Both the position numbers and the translations under genes were made by a program. From contig NZ_QPIB01000009.1 in assembly GCF_003671765.1 (NCBI RefSeq), positions 523,713-587,712 of the forward strand: DNA of 64,000 nt. Reading direction: 5' to 3'. Below, piece by piece: positions 12,808 to 21,069 of the stretch (positions are counted from its first letter, which is position 1; each line of letters begins with the position of its first letter). The notes beneath the pieces are model-generated. The model was not told where the DNA came from. It was given only the letters and a program-made list of their open reading frames with translations, and made no database searches. Source of the stretch: Xenophilus sp. E41. Lineage in GTDB: Bacteria; Pseudomonadota; Gammaproteobacteria; Burkholderiales; Burkholderiaceae_C.

Positions 12808-14268
12808 ATGAAAACAGTCGTCCGCACCGACGAGCGCATCCTGAGCTCCGACATCTTCGACCGCGACAGCCGCGTCAAGCGGACTGACCACGGCAGCTGG
12901 GCCGAGCCGGGCAAGCGCATCCCGGTCTATCACCGCTGTGGCGTGCTGGTGGTGGGCGGTGGCCCCTCGGGCACCGCGGCCGCCGCCGCCGCCGCGCGTG
13001 CGGGCGCCGACGTGGCCCTGCTGGAGCGCTACAACCATCTGGGCGGCCTGTCGACCGGCGGCCTCGTGATCTGGATCGACCGCATGACCGACTGGGAAGG
13101 CCAGCTGGTCATCCGCGGCTTCGCCGAGGAGCTGTTCGACCGGCTGCCGCCGGAGGCCATTGCCGGGCCGGTCCGCGAGGACTGGGGCTCGCAGGACGCG
13201 GACAAGGCCGCGCACTGGTCGCAGCGCACGGCGGCCTACCACGGCATCGTCACCTGGTCGCCCACCATCGATCCCGAGCGGCTGAAGCTGCTCTCGCAGG
13301 AGATCGTGCTGGAGCGCCAGGTCAAGCTCATCTACCACTCGTGGGCCGCCATCCCGATCGTGGAGGACGGCGCCGTCAAGGGCGTGGTGTTCGAGAGCAA
13401 GGAAGGGCGCATGGCCATCATGGCCGACGTGGTGGTCGACGCCACCGGCGACGGCGACCTGTTCGCCCGCGCGGGTGCCGAGTACGTGAACGACATCGAG
13501 GAGGCCGACGTGCATCACTGCATGAACACCTCCTGGCTCTTCGGCGGCGTGGACATGAACCGTTGGATCGAGTTCAAGGCCGGCCAGCCCGAGGCCTTCA
13601 GCGCCTTCATGGCAGGCGGCCGCGAGCAGTGCGGCCTGTTCGAGCGGCCCTTCGTGTCCTGGCGCAACGACGTGGCGCTCTTCATGGGGCCGCGCCAGTC
13701 GGGCTACTCGGCGCTCGACGTGGACGACCTCACCGCCGTGGAGGTGCGCTCGCACCGCGCCATGGCCGCGCACCTGGACTACTTCCGCGCCCATGCACCG
13801 GGCTTCGAGAACGCCTACCTGATGCTCAGCGCGCCGCAGATCGGCGTGCGCCATGCGCGGCGCCTCGTCGGCGTGGGCGCGGTGCTGCGCAGCCAGTGGC
13901 CCGACGGCGTGCCGCTGGCCGACGAGATCGGCGTGTCGCCCGCCGTCTCGCCCAAGTTCCCGAACATCTCGATTCCCTACGGCGCGCTGGTGCCGAAGCA
14001 GCTCGACGGCCTGCTGGCCTGCGGGCGCCACATCTCCTGCGACCGCAATTCGCACGGCTTCATGCGCGAGATCCCGCAGTGCTGGATCACCGGCCAGGCC
14101 GCCGGCGTGGCCGCGGCGCTCGCCTCCCGCGGCGGCATCGCGCCGCGTTCCGTCGACGTGGGCGCGCTGCAGTCCGAACTGCTGAGCCAGGGCGTGTACC
14201 TGCGTGCCGGCGCGCAAACGGGCCGGGGCCCGGCGGCGTCGCCCGCCACGGCCGAAGCCGGCGCCTGA
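12808..14268 (+). CDS. FAD-dependent oxidoreductase (FAD_oxidored family)
   Basis: 486 residues. The dinucleotide-binding signature GVLVVGGGPSGTAAAAAAAR starts near residue 45, followed by VALLERYNHLGGLSTGG (FAD ribose and pyrophosphate contacts) and a second binding strand ADVVVDATGDGDLFARAGAE; the late motif LLACGRHISCDRNSHGFMRE and ITGQAAGVAAALAS closes the FAD site. The family oxidises small polar substrates, often hydroxy or carboxylic acids, but no specific substrate can be assigned. It is the first gene of the rightward catabolic cluster and is divergent from the tandem Bug genes. The product is predicted cytoplasmic (no signal peptide). Confidence 0.85.
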   Translation: MKTVVRTDERILSSDIFDRDSRVKRTDHGSWAEPGKRIPVYHRCGVLVVGGGPSGTAAAAAAARAGADVALLERYNHLGGLSTGGLVIWIDRMTDWEGQLVIRGFAEELFDRLPPEAIAGPVREDWGSQDADKAAHWSQRTAAYHGIVTWSPTIDPERLKLLSQEIVLERQVKLIYHSWAAIPIVEDGAVKGVVFESKEGRMAIMADVVVDATGDGDLFARAGAEYVNDIEEADVHHCMNTSWLFGGVDMNRWIEFKAGQPEAFSAFMAGGREQCGLFERPFVSWRNDVALFMGPRQSGYSALDVDDLTAVEVRSHRAMAAHLDYFRAHAPGFENAYLMLSAPQIGVRHARRLVGVGAVLRSQWPDGVPLADEIGVSPAVSPKFPNISIPYGALVPKQLDGLLACGRHISCDRNSHGFMREIPQCWITGQAAGVAAALASRGGIAPRSVDVGALQSELLSQGVYLRAGAQTGRGPAASPATAEAGA

Positions 14269-14361
14269 TGACACTGCGCGGCGATGACCCCGGCAACCCT
14301 CCGTCCGCAAGCCTCTACATTCGGCCATCCCGATCCTGAGAGTCTTGCGAAGGGTTCCGCC

Positions 14362-15207
14362 ATGTCCACCGAAAAGAACGACACCTCTTTCCCCCCGGCC
14401 GAAGCTCAGGCCGACGCGCGCGGCGAGCGCTCCGACACCGTGAGTGCGCTGGAGCGCGGCATCTCGGTGCTGCGCTGCTTCAGCGAGGACCGGCCCGTGC
14501 TCGGCCATGCCGACCTGGCGCGCATGACCGGCATCCCGCGCGCCACCATCAACCGGCTGGTCGCCACGCTGCTCTCGCTGGGCATGCTCAAGCCGGCACA
14601 GGCGGCCGACCGCTTCATGCTCGGCCCGGGCGTGGTGTCGCTGGCGCGCGTGTTCCTCGGCAGCCTCGACGTGCGCGCCGCCGCGCGGCCCAGCATGCAG
14701 GCGATGGCGGAGGAGGTCGGCGCCTCGGTCTACCTGGCCGTGCGCGACGGCATGGAGATGGTGCTGATCGAAGCCTGCCGCCCGCGCTCGTCGATGCTGT
14801 CGGCGCGGCTGGACGTCGGCTCGCGCGCGCCGCTGGCCAACTCGGCGCTGGGCCGCGCGTACCTCTCGGCACTGCCCGAGGCGCAGCGCAACCAGCTCGT
14901 CGATTCGATGCGCCTGCTGCGCGGCCCCGAGTGGGACAGCATCGCCCCTGCCATGAACCGCGCCATCGGCGAGTCGAAGCGTCTGGGCTACTGCCTGTCG
15001 CTGGGCGAATTCCACCGCGAGATCAACTCGGTGTCGGTGCCCCTGGTCGGGCCCGACGGCGAGGTGATGGCGCTCAACGGTGGTGGGGCCGCCTTCGTCT
15101 TCACCGAGGAACGCCTGCGCAACGAACTCGCACCGCGCCTGCACGACATCGCGCTCACCATCGCGCGCGACATCGGCGGCCACGTGCCCACCCCCTCATC
15201 CGGCTAG
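14362..15207 (+). CDS. IclR-family transcriptional regulator
   Basis: 281 residues from ATG 14362. An unstructured N-terminus of about 25 residues precedes the winged helix-turn-helix (ALERGISVLRCFSEDRPVLG, LARMTGIPRATINRLVATLL). The C-terminal effector domain shows the IclR pattern (MQAMAEEVGASVYLAVRDGM, PLANSALGRAYLSALPEAQ, REINSVSVPLVGPDGEVMAL). IclR proteins sense organic acids and control catabolic operons. Its position between the FAD oxidoreductase and aconitase X genes, same strand, makes it the likely regulator of this cluster and the divergent Bug pair. Confidence 0.92.
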   Translation: MSTEKNDTSFPPAEAQADARGERSDTVSALERGISVLRCFSEDRPVLGHADLARMTGIPRATINRLVATLLSLGMLKPAQAADRFMLGPGVVSLARVFLGSLDVRAAARPSMQAMAEEVGASVYLAVRDGMEMVLIEACRPRSSMLSARLDVGSRAPLANSALGRAYLSALPEAQRNQLVDSMRLLRGPEWDSIAPAMNRAIGESKRLGYCLSLGEFHREINSVSVPLVGPDGEVMALNGGGAAFVFTEERLRNELAPRLHDIALTIARDIGGHVPTPSSG

Positions 15208-15262
15208 AGAAGCCCGGCCGGGGGACTCTTCCCTACGAGACAGAAGAACGGAGACACAGGTC

Positions 15263-16558
15263 ATGCACCTGAGCGATGAAGAAAAAGCTATGTACGACGG
15301 CCGCGACGGCCCGGCCGTGCAGAAGGCGATGGACCTGCTGGTGCGCTACGGCGAAGCCCTCGGCGCCGAGCGACTGGTCGAGACGCGCAACGTGTGCGCC
15401 ACCATCACCTCGACCACGCCCTTCCAGCGCGACTTCGCGCTGGCCAAGGGCGGCGGCATGGACGCCGTGTTCTCCGAATTCAGCCTGGACAGCCAGGAGA
15501 CCGTCGAGATCCCGAAGTTCAAGGTCTTCACCAGCCACCTGCAGCTGGGCTTCGACCCCGGCCAGCCCGAGCGCATGGGCGTGAGCGAGGAGATCGTTCG
15601 CTTCTACGAGAAGAGCGAGCGCCATGCCGCCGGGCTCGGCGCGCAGATCATGAACACCTGCACGCCCTACCAGGTGGGCAACATCCCCACGCGCGGCGAG
15701 CACTGCGCGTGGATGGAATCCTCGGCGGTCGTGTACTGCAATTCGGTGCTGGGCGCGCGCACCAACACCGAAGGCCGCGAGAGCACCGGCGCGGCCATGC
15801 TCACCGGCCGCATTCCGTACTGGGGCTACCACATCGACGAGAACCGGCACGCCACGCACGTGGTCGAGCTCGACGTGGAGGTCGAGTCCGTGCAGGACTG
15901 GGGGCTGCTGGGCTACTACATCGGCGAGCACGTGCAGGAGCGCGTGCCGGTGGTGCACAGCCGGCGCGGCATCGCGCGGGTGCCGAACCTGCCGCGGCTC
16001 AAGCACTTCGGCGCGGCGGCCTCGTCCTCGGGCGGCGTGGAGATGTACCACATCGCGGGCGTCACGCCCGAGGCGCTCACGCTCGAGCAGGCGCTCGGCG
16101 GCAAGGCGCCGGTGGAGGTGCTGCGCTACGGCGAGGCCGAGCGCCGCGCCACCTACGAGAAGATCAACATCACGGCCAGGGATGCCGAGGTGCAGTACGT
16201 GATGCTGGGCTGCCCGCACTACACCATCGAGCAGATCTGGGAGGCCGCGCAACTCATCGAGGGACGCAAGGTGCATCCGGACTGCGCACTGTGGATCTTC
16301 ACGCCGCGCGCCATCAAGGCGCTGGCCGACCGCAACGGCTACACCAAGATCATCGAGGACGCGGGCGGGATCATCATGGGCGACAGCTGCTCCGCCATGA
16401 GCCGCGCCGTGCCCAAGGGCACGAAGACCGTCGCGCTCGATTCGGCCAAGCAGGCGCACTACCTGCCCGCCATCCTCGGCGTGCAGGCCTGGTTCGGCAG
16501 CACGGCCGAATGCATCGACGCGGCCTGCACGGGACGCTGGAACGGAGCCTACGCATGA
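15263..16558 (+). CDS. aconitase X catalytic (large) subunit
   Basis: 431 residues from ATG 15263, with GGAG about 10 bp upstream. Aconitase X enzymes dehydrate hydroxy acids or hydroxyproline-type substrates using an iron-sulfur cluster; known members act on cis-3-hydroxy-L-proline or, in archaea, mevalonate 5-phosphate. Key cysteines are visible in IMNTCTPYQVGNIPTRGEH (C133), VMLGCPHYT and IMGDSCSAMS, the AcnX positions for cluster ligation. Start MHLSDEEKAMYDG is the usual AcnX opening. Here large and small subunits are encoded separately, whereas many bacterial homologues are fused. The substrate is not deducible; neighbours argue for an organic acid pathway. Confidence 0.88.
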   Translation: MHLSDEEKAMYDGRDGPAVQKAMDLLVRYGEALGAERLVETRNVCATITSTTPFQRDFALAKGGGMDAVFSEFSLDSQETVEIPKFKVFTSHLQLGFDPGQPERMGVSEEIVRFYEKSERHAAGLGAQIMNTCTPYQVGNIPTRGEHCAWMESSAVVYCNSVLGARTNTEGRESTGAAMLTGRIPYWGYHIDENRHATHVVELDVEVESVQDWGLLGYYIGEHVQERVPVVHSRRGIARVPNLPRLKHFGAAASSSGGVEMYHIAGVTPEALTLEQALGGKAPVEVLRYGEAERRATYEKINITARDAEVQYVMLGCPHYTIEQIWEAAQLIEGRKVHPDCALWIFTPRAIKALADRNGYTKIIEDAGGIIMGDSCSAMSRAVPKGTKTVALDSAKQAHYLPAILGVQAWFGSTAECIDAACTGRWNGAYA

Positions 16559-16630
16559 GCGACGCGCCGGGCCGCCCCAAGCAAGCTCGCACCGCAGTGC
16601 GAAGCACGGAGGTATTGCAATGAGCGACGC
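16555..16630 (+). repeat. 65-bp insertion flanked by an 11-bp duplication between the AcnX subunit genes
   Basis: ATGAGCGACGC occurs at 16555-16565, overlapping the large-subunit stop, and again at 16620-16630, where it is the start of the small-subunit gene. The 54 bp between contain the hairpin TCGCAC-CGCA-GTGCGA (16587-16602) and end in GGAGG about 8 bp before the second ATG. The simplest reading is that the two genes once overlapped by ATGA and a small element with its own ribosome-binding site was inserted, duplicating the target. A similar intergenic sequence is, as I recall, common in Variovorax-like genomes. Confidence 0.6.
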
Positions 16631-17075
16631 CGTGATAAGCGAACACACCATCGTCATCCGCGGCCGCAAGGTGGTGGGTGGCGCCGCGGAGGGCGAGGCG
16701 CTGGTCACGCGCGACCGCATCTCCGGCTGGGGCGGCATCGACCCGCGCACCGGCACCGTCGTCGAGACGCGGCACGCGCTGCGCGGCCAGAGCTTCGCAG
16801 GCAAGGTGCTGGTGTTTCCGGGGGCCAAGGGTTCCTCGGGCTGGTCGGCCATGTTCCACATGACGCGGCTCATGAACTCGGCCCCCGCCGCCTTCCTGTT
16901 CAACGAGATGACCACCAAGATGGCGCTGGGCGCCGTGGTCACGCACGCGCCCGCCATGACCGACTTCGAACGCGACCCGCTCGAATGCATCGAGACCGGC
17001 GACTGGGTGCGCGTGGACGCCGACCGCGGAGTGGTCGAGATCACGAAAAAGAAGAAACAGGAAGGTGCCGCATGA
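16620..17075 (+). CDS. aconitase X swivel-domain (small) subunit, DUF126 family
   Basis: 151 residues. The aconitase swivel domain closes over the active site of the large subunit. Recognisable segments are IVIRGRKVVGGAAEGEALVT (opening strand), AGKVLVFPGAKGSSGWSAMF (with the catalytic serine expected in the GSSGWS loop) and KMALGAVVTHAPAMTDF. The C-terminus is lysine-rich (EITKKKKQEGAA). Its GGAGG is supplied by the inserted element described at 16555-16630. The stop overlaps the next start by ATGA, so it is cotranslated with the dehydratase. Confidence 0.88.
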   Translation: MSDAVISEHTIVIRGRKVVGGAAEGEALVTRDRISGWGGIDPRTGTVVETRHALRGQSFAGKVLVFPGAKGSSGWSAMFHMTRLMNSAPAAFLFNEMTTKMALGAVVTHAPAMTDFERDPLECIETGDWVRVDADRGVVEITKKKKQEGAA

Positions 17076-18772
17076 CCCGACCGCTACGCAGCAACTTCCC
17101 GCGCGGCTCCTACCTCTGGTCGGTGCGCAACGCGCACTGGCGCGCGCTCGGCATTCCGGAGGAGGATTGCGAGAAGCCCAAGATCGCCATCGTCAACAGC
17201 TCCTCCGAACTGGCGGCCTGCTTCAGCCACCTCGACCGGGTGGCAGCGGAGATCAAGGAGGCCATCCGCGCGGCGGGCGGCGTGCCCTTCGAGATCCGCA
17301 CCGCGGCGCCGAGCGACTTCATCACCGGTGCCGGCGCACGCGGCGCCTACATGCTGGCGGCGCGCGACCTCGTCACCAACGACATCGAGGTGGCCGTCGA
17401 GGGCGCGCAGCTCGACGGCATGGTCTGCCTCACCTCCTGCGACAAGACCGTGCCAGGCCAGCTCATGGCGGCCGCGCGCCTGAACATCCCGACCCTGCTC
17501 GTGCCCTGCGGCTACCAGCCCAGCGGCGAATACAAGGGCCACCACATGGACATCGAGGAGGTGTTCATCGGCGCGATGCATGCCGTCACCGGCAACCTGC
17601 CGGTCGAGGAACTCGTGGGCATGAGCCGCGAGGCCATCCGCGGCCCCGGCGTGTGCTCGGGCCTGGGCACGGCGAACTCCATGCACATCGTCTGCGAGGC
17701 CCTCGGCCTGGCCCTGCCCGGCAGCGCGCCGGTGGCCGCGCTGAGCCCGAAGATGATGGCCGACGTGCGCGCGGCCGGCACGCGCATCGTGCAGATGGTG
17801 TGGGACGACCTCAAGCCGCGCGACATCCTCACGCCCGGCGCCTTCGCCAACGCGGTGCGCGCGGTGCTGTCCATCGGCGGCTCGCTCAACACCGCCAAGC
17901 ACCTGCAGGCAGTGGCGACCGAGGGCGAGACCGGCGTCGACGTGTACGGCATGTTCGAGCGCCTGGGCCCTGAGACGCCCGTGCTGGCCGGCGTGCGGCC
18001 CATCGGAAGCGACTCCATCGAGGCCTTCGAGGCGGCGGGCGGCTGCCGCGCGTTGATGAAACAGCTGGAACCGCTGCTCGACACCGGCGCGCGCACCGTC
18101 ACCGGCCGCACCGTTGCGGAGAACCTGCGCGATGCCGAGGTGGCGAATGCCGAAGTGATCCGCCCCATCGACCGCCCGGTGGCGCCGCTGCCGGCCATCG
18201 TGCTGCTGCGCGGCAACCTCGCGCCGGAGTCGGGGCTGATCAAGACCGGCATCGCCGAACGCAAGGTGCGCCGCTTCACCGGGCCAGCCGTGTGCTTCTG
18301 GACGTCCGACGCGGCCATCGCCGCGCTGAAGAAGGGCGAGATCGTGCCCGGGCAGGTGATCGTGATGCGAGGCGCCGGTGCCTGCGGCGGGCCCGCGATG
18401 GGCGGCGGTGCGTCGCGCGTGGTCTTCGCCGTCGATGGTGCGGGGCTCGGCGACCAGGTCGCGCTTCTGACCGACGGGCACCTCTCGGGGCTGGTCTGCA
18501 AGGGGCTCGTGGTGGCCGAGGTCTCGCCCGAGGCCGCGCTCGGCGGGCCGCTCGGGCTGGTGCGCGACGGCGACGTCATCACCATCGACCTCGACGCGCG
18601 CCGCCTCGACATCGAGCTGACCGATGCCGAACTGCAGGCGCGCCGCGATGGCTGGCAGCCGCCGCCGCCGGTGAACGACACCGGCTGGCTGCAGCAGTAC
18701 CGGCGCAACGTGGGGCCGCTCGCCAAGGGCGCCGTGCTCGTGCGCACCGAGCGCACCGCACCCCCGGGCTAG
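17072..18772 (+). CDS. IlvD/Edd-family dehydratase
   Basis: 566 residues. Family members remove water from 2,3-dihydroxy acids or sugar acids, giving 2-oxo-3-deoxy products. The three cluster cysteines are present at C50 (ELAACFSHLD), C123 (LTSCDKTVPGQ, whose K125 is the carbamylated Mg ligand in relatives) and C195 (GPGVCSGLGTANSMH). The C-terminal swivel shows GAGACGGPAMGGG and LLTDGHLSGLVCKGLVVAEV. GVCSGLGTANSM differs from the CGGMYTANTM of housekeeping IlvD, so a sugar-acid or unusual hydroxy-acid substrate is more likely than valine/isoleucine synthesis. ATGA overlap with the AcnX small subunit ties the two dehydratases into one pathway. Confidence 0.88.
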   Translation: MTRPLRSNFPRGSYLWSVRNAHWRALGIPEEDCEKPKIAIVNSSSELAACFSHLDRVAAEIKEAIRAAGGVPFEIRTAAPSDFITGAGARGAYMLAARDLVTNDIEVAVEGAQLDGMVCLTSCDKTVPGQLMAAARLNIPTLLVPCGYQPSGEYKGHHMDIEEVFIGAMHAVTGNLPVEELVGMSREAIRGPGVCSGLGTANSMHIVCEALGLALPGSAPVAALSPKMMADVRAAGTRIVQMVWDDLKPRDILTPGAFANAVRAVLSIGGSLNTAKHLQAVATEGETGVDVYGMFERLGPETPVLAGVRPIGSDSIEAFEAAGGCRALMKQLEPLLDTGARTVTGRTVAENLRDAEVANAEVIRPIDRPVAPLPAIVLLRGNLAPESGLIKTGIAERKVRRFTGPAVCFWTSDAAIAALKKGEIVPGQVIVMRGAGACGGPAMGGGASRVVFAVDGAGLGDQVALLTDGHLSGLVCKGLVVAEVSPEAALGGPLGLVRDGDVITIDLDARRLDIELTDAELQARRDGWQPPPPVNDTGWLQQYRRNVGPLAKGAVLVRTERTAPPG

Positions 18773-18901
18773 ACCTCTTCCAACCCCGGCTTTCGCCAAC
18801 CGGCGCGGACCCCCGTCCGCACCCGGTGGCGCAGCCCTGCGCGCCTTCATTCGCGCGGCGTAGTTTTCAACCCAAGAGAAGAAGCAGGAGACAAGGAAAC
18901 C

Positions 18902-20035
18902 ATGAAGAAAGTCTTGATATGGTCTGCGCTGGGGCTCGCCGGCAGCGGGGCGGCACAGGCGCAATCCAGCGTCACTGTGTTCGGCGTGATGGACCTCGGC
19001 GTCCAGCACACGAACGGTGCCGGCCGGGGCGGCGGCTCGGTGACTGCGCTGTCGAACGGCGGCCTGTCCACCAGCCGGATCGGCTTTCGCGGCACCGAGG
19101 ACCTCGGCGGCGGCCTGCGCGCGGGCTTCTGGCTCGAAGCCAGCCTGAACCCCGACACGGGTTCGGGCCGCCCGAGCAACAGCAACAACCAGGCGAGCGG
19201 GGCGGGCCCGGCAGGCACGATCAGCTTCGACCGCATGTCGTATGTGAGCCTCTCCTCCGACACGCTCGGCGAGCTGCGGCTGGGCCGCGACTTCGTTCCC
19301 ACGCACTACAACAGCATCTACTTCGACCCCTTCAACGCCAATGGCGTGGCGCGCGCGGGCAACCTCACCTTCGCGGGCGTCGGCACCGGCCCGCTGCCCA
19401 CGGCCATCACGGGCAGCAACACCGTGAGCTACTGGCTGCCTCCCAACCTCGGCGGCTTCTACGGCATGGCGATGATCGGCGCCGGCGAGAACGACTCCAC
19501 GGCGGCGAACCGCGACGACGGCAACTTCGCCGGTGCACGCCTGGGCTTCGCCTCGGGCAAGTTCGACGTGGCGGCGGCCGTCACGCGCTCGAAGTTCAGG
19601 TCCACCGCCACCATCGGCAATTACACGCACGCCAACATCGGCGGCTCCTGGGACGCGGGCTTTGCGAAGTTCTTCGCGCTCTACAACAAGGTAACGGTGA
19701 AGCTGGCGGCCGGCACGGTGCGCAAGAACACGGCCGAGATCGGGGCGCACATCCCGGCCTTCGATGTCGGGCGCATCCGCATCAGCTACGCCTACCTGGA
19801 CGACCGCAGCGACGAGAGCCTGCGCAACGCCGCGGGCATGCCGCGCCATCGCGACGACGCGCGGCAGTTCGGCATCGGCTACGTGCACAACCTGTCCAAA
19901 CGCACCGCGCTCTATGGCACCTACGCCCGGCTGACGAACAGCGCCCAGGCGCGCTACGCGGTCAGCGGCGGCGTGGCGCCGGCGGGCGGGCGTCGCTCGA
20001 CCGGCACCGAATTCGGCGTGCGCCATCTCTTCTGA
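18902..20035 (+). CDS. Gram-negative trimeric porin
   Basis: 377 residues with a signal peptide ending in GSGAAQAQ and a mature start SSVTVFGVMDLGVQHTNGAG typical of Burkholderiales OmpC/Porin_4 proteins. Other marks are STSRIGFRGTEDLGGGLRAG, the loop 3-like LRLGRDFVPTHYNSIYFDPF, alternating beta strands, and the terminal GTEFGVRHLF with C-terminal Phe needed for BAM-dependent assembly. AGGAG lies 17 bp before the ATG. It follows the dehydratase by 129 bp on the same strand and probably admits the substrate captured by the neighbouring Bug receptors. Confidence 0.92.
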   Translation: MKKVLIWSALGLAGSGAAQAQSSVTVFGVMDLGVQHTNGAGRGGGSVTALSNGGLSTSRIGFRGTEDLGGGLRAGFWLEASLNPDTGSGRPSNSNNQASGAGPAGTISFDRMSYVSLSSDTLGELRLGRDFVPTHYNSIYFDPFNANGVARAGNLTFAGVGTGPLPTAITGSNTVSYWLPPNLGGFYGMAMIGAGENDSTAANRDDGNFAGARLGFASGKFDVAAAVTRSKFRSTATIGNYTHANIGGSWDAGFAKFFALYNKVTVKLAAGTVRKNTAEIGAHIPAFDVGRIRISYAYLDDRSDESLRNAAGMPRHRDDARQFGIGYVHNLSKRTALYGTYARLTNSAQARYAVSGGVAPAGGRRSTGTEFGVRHLF

Positions 20036-20051
20036 AGCGGAGGTCTTCATC

Positions 20052-21017
20052 ATGCGACGCAGGACATTCACACTGGCGACCCTGGCGGCGGCCACCGCCT
20101 TGCCCGGCGCGGCGGCCTGGAGCGCCGACGCGTACCCCAACAAGCCGCTGAAGCTGATCGTGGGCTTCGCGCCCGGCGGCGGCGCCGACGCGCTCACACG
20201 GATCATCGCGGAGGGGCTGGCCAAGCAGCTCGGCCAGCAGGTGATCGTGGAGAACCGGCCCGGCGCCGACGGTGTGCTGGCGGCGCAGGCCGCCGCGTCG
20301 GCCAGGCCCGACGGCTACACGCTGCTGATGGGCACCAACACCGCGATGGTGGCCGCGCCCACGCTGCGGCCGACGCCGCCCTACGACCCCTTCAAGGCCT
20401 TCACGCCGATCAGCTCGGCCGGTCAGTTCTCGATGTTCCTGGTCGTGCCTGCAAGCCTGCCGGTGAAGAGCGTGAACGAGCTGCTCGCGCTGGTGGCGGC
20501 CAAGCCCGGCGCGCTGAACTCGGCGTCGAGCAACAGCGCCTCGGAGCTGGCGATGCTGCAGCTGCTGGGCGACCGCAAGGTGGTCAATGCGCGCTACAAG
20601 GGCGACATGCAGGCCATGACCGATCTGCTCGGCGGGCAGATCCAGATGATGTTCACCACCGGCACGCTGGCACCGGGCTACGTCAAGGACGGGCGCATCC
20701 GCGCCCTGGTAACGCTGCAGCCCCAACGCAGCGCGCTGTTGCCCGACGTGCCCACGGGCAGCGAGCTGGAACTGGGCAAGCTCACCATCACGCCGTGGGC
20801 CGGTTTCTTCGGGCCGCCGGGGCTGCCGCAGGCCATCACCGACAGGCTCTCGCAGGAACTGCAGAACACGCTCAAGCGCCCCGAGGTGCGTGCCCAGCTG
20901 GTGCAGCAGGGCTTCGAGGGTTACGGCATGAGCCCCGCGAAGTTCGCGGAGTATTTCCGCACGCAATACGACGCCTTCGGCGCCACCGTGCGCGAGCACA
21001 ACGTCAAGTTCGAATAG
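20052..21017 (+). CDS. Bug-type tripartite tricarboxylate transporter substrate-binding protein (third in cluster)
   Basis: 321 residues; signal peptide LAAATALPGAAAWSADA. Motifs: KPLKLIVGFAPGGGADALTR, VIVENRPGADGVLAA, PPYDPFKAFTPISSAGQFSM, ARYKGDMQAMTDLLGGQIQM, LLPDVPTGSELELGKL. It is only distantly like the tandem pair at 10.6-12.7 kb (for example no GTSSHIYGEAF), so it was acquired or diverged separately. It lies 16 bp after the porin and closes the cluster. The stop codon region overlaps the tail of a palindromic element (copy 2). Confidence 0.92.
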   Translation: MRRRTFTLATLAAATALPGAAAWSADAYPNKPLKLIVGFAPGGGADALTRIIAEGLAKQLGQQVIVENRPGADGVLAAQAAASARPDGYTLLMGTNTAMVAAPTLRPTPPYDPFKAFTPISSAGQFSMFLVVPASLPVKSVNELLALVAAKPGALNSASSNSASELAMLQLLGDRKVVNARYKGDMQAMTDLLGGQIQMMFTTGTLAPGYVKDGRIRALVTLQPQRSALLPDVPTGSELELGKLTITPWAGFFGPPGLPQAITDRLSQELQNTLKRPEVRAQLVQQGFEGYGMSPAKFAEYFRTQYDAFGATVREHNVKFE

Positions 21018-21069
21018 TGCCTGCACCGCCCGCGGATCAGGCGCGAGCAGCTACGAAATCGATAGCAGA
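21011..21069 (-). repeat. bipartite palindromic element, copy 2
   Basis: Reverse orientation. On the minus strand it reads palindrome GCTATCGATTTCGTAGC, then GCTCGCGCC and CGCGGGCGGTGCAGGC and a tail ACTATTCG that runs into the last codons and stop of the Bug gene. It separates the convergent Bug and aldo/keto reductase genes, and both stop codons touch it. Confidence 0.75.

Noticed and set aside
17084..20224. Very long antisense reading frame of about 1046 codons across the AcnX, dehydratase, porin and Bug genes
   Set aside because: Composition is Ala/Arg/Gly/His-rich with no domain; it is the shadow of GC-rich genes on the other strand.
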